In this document: in pieces, positions 57,524 through 64,000 of the stretch
Layout: every line of letters starts with the position of its first letter
Position numbering within the stretch: position 1 is the first letter of the stretch
NCBI GenBank assembly: GCA_013115145.1
Contig: JAAPAO010000044.1
Coordinates: 22,264-86,263 of the forward strand
Source: Perkinsus chesapeaki
Lineage: Eukaryota > Perkinsozoa > Perkinsida > Perkinsidae
Direction: 5' to 3'
Length of the DNA stretch: 64,000 nucleotides
Notes under the pieces: model-generated
What the model was told of the DNA's origin: nothing
The model's database searches: none
The model's input: only the letters and a program-made list of their open reading frames with translations
Made by a program: the position numbers and the translations under genes

Positions 57524-58380
57524 AATGAAAAAAACTGACAAAAGCCGAAGTATCCCTGGAAGCCAGCCGCGATGAAATCCCATCCATCCATTTGCCCCAC
57601 AAGAGCAGAGGGATCGAGGCTGGTCGAGCCATCGAAAGGGACCACAGAAGGAGGGTCTCCTCCGGGGCTCGATTTCCAAGCAGAGGTAGCCGGGATGTGC
57701 CCCGGGAATAACGTGACGAGGTTGCAAATCGAAATGCGGACTTGCGCTGGAGTATTGAATTTATCGGATAATAATAGTATATCTCAAAAGACATTAGTTA
57801 TATCCATTTAACCTAATTCACCAAATGTAGTGTGGGTGGGAATGATGGACATTGACTCGAACACAAGCAAGGAACGGGAGGAAAGGGAGCATTGTAAGTC
57901 TAAACAGAATAATAGTTCAACTGTAGAAAAATTGCAGTAACATTAGGAAGGCATCATCAGATAGTTCAGTTTACAATGCTTCAACAGGACCACCACCACA
58001 ATGGCCACGCGGGTTCAATTCCCGGTGGGAACAACTTCAGTTTTTTATGTTATTTAGATGGTCTCGAATTCAAAGGGATCCATCAAGTCAGTCTCTGGTC
58101 GAGGTCTGCAGGGTTCCATATATACAAGTGGATATTGATTGGCTTCTTTGACTAGGTCACCTAGAAAGATACAAAATAGGTTAACAAGTATATCAAAGCG
58201 ATAACTTGAAAATGAAGAGCCAATGACTTCCTATGAAATTATTGTACCAACTTTATTCTACCACTATTATTATAAGCGGTATCAACAGTACTTATAGAGC
58301 AATTAAAGTGAAATTAGTGTAATATAACTCTATACGGCGAAGTATGTTCTTGTCCTCCAACACAGAGGACTAGTTTACAC
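57524..58380. other. Spacer between the GalNAc-transferase paralogues
   Basis: Upstream region of paralogue A. It contains a degenerate tRNA-like sequence at about 57955-58029 (plus) followed by a T run. No gene is supported. Confidence 0.5.
57955..58029 (+). pseudogene. tRNA-like sequence, degenerate
   Basis: An A-box-like TAGTTCAGTTTAC and a B box GGTTCAATTCC, followed by CGGTGGGAAC and TTTTTT. The acceptor strands do not pair. It is antisense to the flanking genes. Confidence 0.5.
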
Positions 58381-61300
58381 CTAATAATGAGCTGCCAGAT
58401 TTGAACTAAGATCCACTAGTCTTTCCAATGGCAGTAGGCATAGCCTCCCGACCACGTGCGCATGCGTGCACAGCAGGCTAGTGTAAAGCAAAGGGCAGCA
58501 ACAATTCCGTTGTACGATAAGCGACAGCTCCACAACATATCTGGAACCATTAAAAAAGATATGCCGATCCACCAACAATATGACGCCATTTTCATACCAA
58601 ATTTCCGTCTCATTAGGCAGAAACCATACCCCCTTCAACCTACTTCCTTTAGCAGCTTGTTCTGGTGGCACTTCTAATTGTTTGCCATTTGCCTCTGGTC
58701 CAACTATACACAATGTCTCCTCACTATTCTCATCCACCTTCACCGCGTGGGCACGGAAAGACGTCACTGGCCGACTTGGACTAACACATAAGAATCAACT
58801 TGTCCTTATTTTTTACGAAACTCGCACCTGTAAATCCTATTATTTTCCCAATACCATTTTTGGTTCATATTATTCTGATGTTCATCACATCCATATGCGA
58901 TCAACTGCTCCCTCCCAAATGGCTTGTTCCCTCGATCCAGACATCGGTTATACTTCTTATTATAAACGCGTGTGCCAGAGTGAGTCTGATGATAATATTA
59001 ATAATCTGCCAACTCGCCTTTTACCTTACCCTTGTCCATATCATACCATTGTCACCAGGATTGCATGCCTTGAACCTCAACTCCACCATTGCGTTAACAT
59101 CCTTTACTCTCGGCTCCTTAGTGGTTCTGATCTAACCATAGCAACAGGATCAACCACCGAATATACGAGTCATAGAGGGAAGTCAAATTCGAAACCCAGA
59201 AGGCATACGCTTGTATTTTCCCACCGAAATGTTCATTTTTATTTATATTTTTTACATAGGAGAATCCAGTAGCCGAATCCACTTCCAATCAAACTGCATA
59301 TCGCATTAAACAACCCTAAATACGCATCCAGAATCCACACCAAATTACTATAGATATCTAATTACTTAGATACTACTCAAAGATATCGATTACCAGGGCA
59401 AGCGCTAATGTTGTTGTTGCTGTTTATATTATAGCCCACCTACCAGTGCCAAACATAAGCCACTTTCTTTATGACGAATCATATGCATTTGGTCCAACAG
59501 TAGGCCTTGGTTCTCGAAGACCGACCAGAAACGGTCCATGAAACCCTCCTCGAATGATTTACATTGAAGACTGTGGCGGACCTGTTTTGGATCATCAACA
59601 TTGCCTGCTGTTATAGCCTGCTCCTCCTCCTACCGCGAGTCGATCTCCTATATGTGGGCCCATTTGATTATGTGTCATTTCATAAGCAGCAGAGGCATGA
59701 TTATCCATAAACCAATCCAACTTGTCATCGAGATATAGGAAACCAGCTCGGGCATGATTACGTTGAACCTGATTAAGAGGCTCCTCGACAATAGTGGGGT
59801 ACTTCTATAATCCTAGCACTGAGTGTCTTTGAGTGTTACCATTTGAGAGCAGTATGCTATTTCACCGCACACAACGTATTGAACAGAGCCACATTTACTT
59901 TGACTAATATTATAGCTAAATAATATATATATATATATCTGATAATCTAACTATAAACTAATAATTAATACAATATTCGATTATCATATTTCATCAATAT
60001 ATAACGTTATATCCACTACTACTGTATAACAATATATAATCAATTCATCAATCAAGTCCGATGAAATCTTGGACAAACCAATTCACAAGAAGCACTAGCA
60101 CAACCACCAAATCCGAGCCGTGGGACCGCTGCATGAGAAATCTCAAAGAGTTGAATGTGTAATAATCTGCATCGTGTATCAGTATGTGATGTGCCTCCTT
60201 TCATTATAACGCTGAATTTATTTTAATAGTTACTTTCACCCTTTACTGCTCACCTGTCCACTTCTAACTTTATTCTTCGGTGCTGGTCTTTCAAAAATAT
60301 GTCCAATTTTGGCATTACGATCAACAAGTATCTTCCCACCACACATCCATACACGTAATGATTGTTCTATATTCTCTCCACCCCAATCCAACATACCTAA
60401 TTAATATTACTGTTAAATAAATATTATTATTAAATAAATATTATAAATAATATAAATAAATAATATAAATAATATAATAAATATTATAATTAATAAACAT
60501 TATTAATAAATAATTATTATTATTCTCACCTTGGTCATATCCTCCCGATTCTGTCCACCATCTTTTAGTCATAAGTTGTATACCACCAACTGCTATTGGA
60601 ACTTCATCATTATTATCTTCAAACCAATAAAACTCAAAGTTCCATTCGAACATCATTTTAGAACCGCCGCTCATCGATTTATGTTCCCAAGTAGTTCCTA
60701 AACAGACGCTGGTTCGATTCCCACGATCGGTATTTTACTACCATTCACATCAGTGACGATCGGAGTAACAATGGTTTTATAACCATTATTAGCAATCATA
60801 TTTATCATTGATTGCATATAACCAGGTACAACTCTACAATGTCCATCCATAAATAATATATATGTTCCACGTGCTGAATCAGCTCCTATTATTTTAGCTC
60901 TTATTAAGCCTTCACGTTGTGGTAATCTTAATATTCTTATTTTACTTTTTTCTTCATTTGTTAATGTTTCTAATACTCCACCTTTATCAAATGATTTAAC
61001 TACTATTGGTTCCAATGGTTCCTCTGAATTATCATCTACAACTAATATTTCAGCCAATAGTTCTGGTTCGGTATAAAGGAATGTATAATAAATAGTCTTC
61101 ACTAGATAATCAGCCTCAAACCGTGCTGGTATTACCACAGATGTACCTACCAACCAGAAGTGAAGCCCTATTCCCATATCACCATTCCCGCAGCTCAAAT
61201 TCCATGGCAAAAGAATGTTTTAATTAATTTTCGGAGACACCCTGTATTATATCTCCACACTTTACCGTCCTCGTGACGCCGTCACAAAACCCTTACGGCA

Positions 61301-62471
61301 AAAGGCAATAAGGTTACACCGCTCTGCAGGAGAAATTGTGCATCCCGATGAACAAATGTCTCCCCAATAGGATCCATTTTCGACTGCACATAGTTCCGTG
61401 AGGTTAAATAAATTCTCAAGATTCTCTCCGCTCCTACTCACCCGGTAGCAAATTTTGTACTTCTTGTCGACCAGTGCCGGGATCAACAAGTACAACACCA
61501 GATGATGTAGACCGAGGCGCACCAAACGGTTTAAGTAACAAAAATAGGATGAAAGGCACTCCCAATGGTGCCTGACAAAGAACCATACCGCACTTCCCAT
61601 TTCCACTCGAAGATTTGTGCATATATGTGCGGTAGTTCAGTTAGCATATAGTGCTTTTTGTTAACTCTATTCAAGCTATTCCATCATTGCTGAAGCAAAG
61701 GACGATATAAAAATGATACATTCCGAAACCTGTCAGGAGATTCCGCCTCTTTTCTTCTAGGCGGAGCAAAGATTGATAAAGTTTATCTCTCAGCCATCCC
61801 TCTACTACCAAAAAGTGCATTCCTCGACTTCGGCTTTTTTCATGTCGCGTAGTAGTTCCCAAGCTTGGAGGGCTCGTAATGATGAATAATATAGTGCACA
61901 ATAGGACCATTAATACTCGACCTGAAGGAGAACGGGGATACTCATCAGCAGCAGCAGCAGCAGCAAATACAAACTGACACAGAAGTCTATAAAAATAAAA
62001 CTGCCGACCCTTGGTTGTACAAATGAGCGGAATGAATGATATAATCTTCATCACTTATATACCACTTGTCGTTCCTTATCTTTCTGGCTTTTGCAATGAA
62101 TTTAACTACAATAGTATTGAGCAACAGTACGTAATATATATCTCAGCAAACTTGATAATCTAACTCTTCACTATCCCCGTTTCACCGCCATCCGCCCGTA
62201 GACAACATCCCAGCCTTCAGTGCTCACAGCCCACCCTCCCCCTATTACCCAGTGGCCGATTGGCTGGCCCCAAACTAGCAGCCATAAGCATGACCAATGC
62301 TATTTGGAAACATAATAATATTTCACTTCTATTTCGATACACCAAAGCTACCGATTTTCTGAAGCTCAACCGAAAGCAGCGAGACAGGCAGTTGGACGGG
62401 GATGATCGGGCTGCTGTTGTTGAAGAGGAGGATGAGCCCACTAATGTTGAGGAGTCATCTGGCGAATCCAT
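58381..62471 (-). CDS. Polypeptide GalNAc-transferase-like protein, paralogue B (multi-exon)
   Basis: ATG at 62469-62471 (MDSPDDSSTL), then a signal anchor (ILLCFQIALVMLMAA). Catalytic exon 60742-61146 has exactly the length of its counterpart in A (405 nt) and encodes TSVVIPARFEADYLV and FMDGHCRV. Downstream exons carry MMFEWNFEFYWFEDN, WGGENIE, RVWMCGG, VQRNHARAGFLYLDD, CKSFEEGFMDRFW, SGLCLAL and a ricin-type lectin part (VELRFKACNP, QKWYW), ending in ETLCIVGPEANGKQLEV. It is the same family and gene structure as A, in tandem on the same strand. N-terminal and lectin exons differ clearly from A while the catalytic exons do not. The intron after the catalytic exon (about 60699-60741) contains a tRNA-like fragment. 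The last coding exon (58381-58767) may contain an unrecognised intron. Confidence 0.87.
60699..60741 (-). other. Short intron made largely of antisense tRNA-like sequence
   Basis: On the gene strand it reads GTAGTAAAATACCGATC, then a GGGAATCGAACCAGCG stretch, ending TTTAG. The complement holds the B box GGTTCGATTCC (60711-60721) and an acceptor-like end GATCGGTA. The equivalent intron in paralogue A (56322-56362) has unrelated sequence. Confidence 0.7.
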
Positions 62472-62622
62472 ACCGAAAAAACAAATCGGACTTCCAGAAG
62501 AAATACTCCAACCAGGCAGAGCGCTCCACCACCACAAATGGCTAGCCTATCCGCGCAGGTTCTAACCCCAGGCGCTCCATTTTGCCACTAAACTCAATAA
62601 AGCATCTTATTATCAGGAACGT

Positions 62623-63545
62623 TCAATCAGGGCCGCTAGAGCTACCCGATTCTGAGGAACTATCGCCACTATCGGAGTCAACTTCCTCGATCAATTTCCC
62701 CTTTTCCTTTGGCTCTGCCGGCTCCTCCTTTTTATCATCTGTGGTGTACTTGAACCCAACAGCCTCGAGACACTCGTCGACAAACGCCACGAAGTCAGCA
62801 TCACAACCCAGCTGCTTCTCTAGTGCAGCAACTCTGCCAGTAATATGTCACGCGCCACAAAATTCCCTCCTGCTACCTGTCGTCTGACGAGTCTATTCGT
62901 TTAATAATTTTACGTAATGTAGGATGACTCAGTTTACTTCGAACTTTATCGCTTTCGCGAAGCTTCTGAAAATGAAGGTTACTTAAAGTGTAATAAGTAT
63001 AGCCTCTGCAATTCGACCGTCACTCGAACTGCCCTGCATTCACAGTCACCAATACAGACACTTCGGCAGGCGCAAAGTCACCGAGGAGCCTCGGGAGTGT
63101 TCCATAACAATACCAAGGGACCCAATTTCGGTGGCTTCATCGATGCGTAATAACATACCAAAACTATTACAGTTCATAGAGGACTGATATAGATATGCAA
63201 AAAGACATCAAGAGAGCCTCGTTGCGCGATGGGTGACTGCACAGTGTGCAGTGCATACCAAATGGAAATACAAGGACAACACTTTCGAGATCCCCCCAAT
63301 CAGTAGATTACCTTCAAGTCATCCTTACTACAACTGCTGTACAGTGACAGCTCAGCATCCTCGAAATCATATAACTGTAATATATCACAGGTTCGATCCC
63401 CGCCTCCTCCAGTATTCCTACAGGTTTTCGCCTTTTCCTCTGTGGTGCCTGCTCCTCATCTCGTCTCTTCCCTCCAGTACATGGCTTGCTGGTATGCTCC
63501 TTGTAACAGCTTATACTGCAATACCGTCTTTGACAACATACAAAC
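62623..63545 (-). CDS. HIT zinc-finger protein (ZNHIT3-like), 5' end incomplete
   Basis: Exons on the minus strand are 63422-63545, 62877-62965 and 62623-62833. The first has the second half of a HIT-type zinc finger (CCQRRYCSISCYKEHTSKPC) and a basic stretch ending KRRKP. A phase-0 join over a 456-nt intron leads to KLRESDKVRSKLSHPTLRK, the helix pair that follows the finger in ZNHIT3. A 43-nt intron (62834-62876) follows, then LEKQLGCDADFVAFVDECL and an acidic, Ser/Glu-rich tail. ZNHIT3 proteins help assemble box C/D snoRNPs in the nucleus. The exon with the start codon and first cysteine pair lies above 63545 and was not found. Intron 62834-62876 carries the GGCGCG motif; intron 62966-63421 starts with a tRNA-like sequence. 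Confidence 0.72.
62834..62876 (-). other. 43-nt ZNHIT3-like intron with GTGGCGCGTGAC motif
   Basis: On the gene strand GTAGCAGGAGG...TACTGGCAG. AATTTTGTGGCGCGTGACAT lies at 62845-62864 in the sense orientation, almost identical to the TyrRS intron 5 motif. Confidence 0.88.
63340..63413 (+). pseudogene. tRNA-like sequence antisense in a ZNHIT3-like intron
   Basis: An A-box-like GACAGCTCAGCATCC and a B box GGTTCGATCCC, then CGCCTCCTCCA. It sits 8 nt inside the 5' splice site of the host intron (minus strand). The 5' acceptor strand does not pair with the 3' end. Confidence 0.55.
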
Positions 63546-64000
63546 CTAATAACAATCATAGACGATAGTGAAGCAATAGGCGTCGTCATAGACGCTCAAA
63601 ATGTTACATCGGACAAGTTAAAAAATAAATATAGAATTTGCCCATTTCCCCAACTTTAAAAACTATATACGTATACAGATTGCTCTCCAAGATGAACCAT
63701 GTGGAATGCAAGTGACCCAGTCCCTCCGTGAAACCAGCAAGACCCGATATCAACTATATCCGCGGAGCCACTGTATTTAATTAGGAATACTTCAAGACGA
63801 CGACGACGACGTCGACCCAGAAAGCGTGCTCTTTAGAAAGAGTATTTCATCAATAGGGAGACTGAGATCTCCCGAGGTTGCATTTGTATTCGCCTAGAAA
63901 TCACTAGGATACTCGGTTCGTTTTTCACGGGAGGTCCTACATTTCCATGGATCACCGTCCATATAAATGACTCTATACTAGCCAATAATAAATCCCCTAT
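63546..64000. other. Window end, likely holds the first exon(s) of the ZNHIT3-like gene
   Basis: No confident exon. A short GAC-repeat stretch lies near 63797-63815. A minus-strand ATG near 63645 opens only 13 codons. Confidence 0.3.

Noticed and set aside
58580-59272. A 230-residue plus-strand gene
   Set aside because: It lies antisense over lectin exons of GalNAc-transferase B, which match paralogue A; it is a shadow frame.

Overview
This is nuclear DNA from an intron-rich unicellular eukaryote. Genes lie on both strands. Introns are mostly 41-57 nt with GT-AG ends, and no operons or ribosome binding sites are seen. A compact Ty3-type retroelement, a plant/protist-type tyrosyl-tRNA synthetase, mucin-type GalNAc-transferase genes and a subtilase suggest an alveolate. 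A Perkinsus-like protist is my best guess, inferred from gene content and style and not proven.

Layout. 0-7.9 kb: poorly coding; the clearest gene is a four-exon secreted cysteine-rich protein (minus, 5065-5670). 7,866-12,540: a complete, young Ty3/gypsy LTR retrotransposon with 189-bp LTRs and a 5-bp target duplication. 12.5-15.9 kb: gene-poor, with a minisatellite, many hairpins and a possible transposase relic. 15.9-24.0 kb (minus): a long VWA8-type AAA/VWA ATPase, with a tRNA-Arg(ACG) gene antisense in one intron. 24.36-25.50 kb (minus): V-ATPase subunit D. 26.49-28.10 kb: TyrRS. 28.6-31.4 kb: a coiled-coil protein, possibly centrosomal/ciliary. 31.9-34.7 kb: a multi-exon gene I cannot name. 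35.12-39.63 kb: glutamate-cysteine ligase. 39.7-40.1 kb: a 36-nt minisatellite with an assembly gap. 40.29-43.4 kb: a PX/F-box/LRR protein and a propeller-like protein. 45.98-46.97 kb: a single-exon subtilase. 47.9-50.8 kb (minus): an S9 serine peptidase. 53.3-62.5 kb (minus): two tandem polypeptide GalNAc-transferase paralogues that share a nearly identical AT-rich catalytic core. 62.6-63.5 kb (minus): a HIT zinc-finger protein.

Functional themes are housekeeping (translation, vacuolar acidification, glutathione synthesis, a probably mitochondrial AAA protein) beside secretory or host-facing functions (O-glycosylation, secreted protease, cysteine-rich secreted protein). Exon models for VATPase-D, TyrRS and GCL were assembled by hand: all junctions are GT-AG and the frame closes (258, 384 and 610 residues).

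Three signals are not explained by ordinary annotation. (1) A short GC-rich motif around GTGGCGCGTGAC lies inside six small introns of five unrelated genes, in both orientations, which resembles introner-type intron gain. (2) tRNA-like sequences recur, always antisense to the host or nearest gene and mostly inside introns. (3) Odd-length perfect palindromes (stems 7-14 bp around a single central base) are strongly over-represented in introns and spacers.
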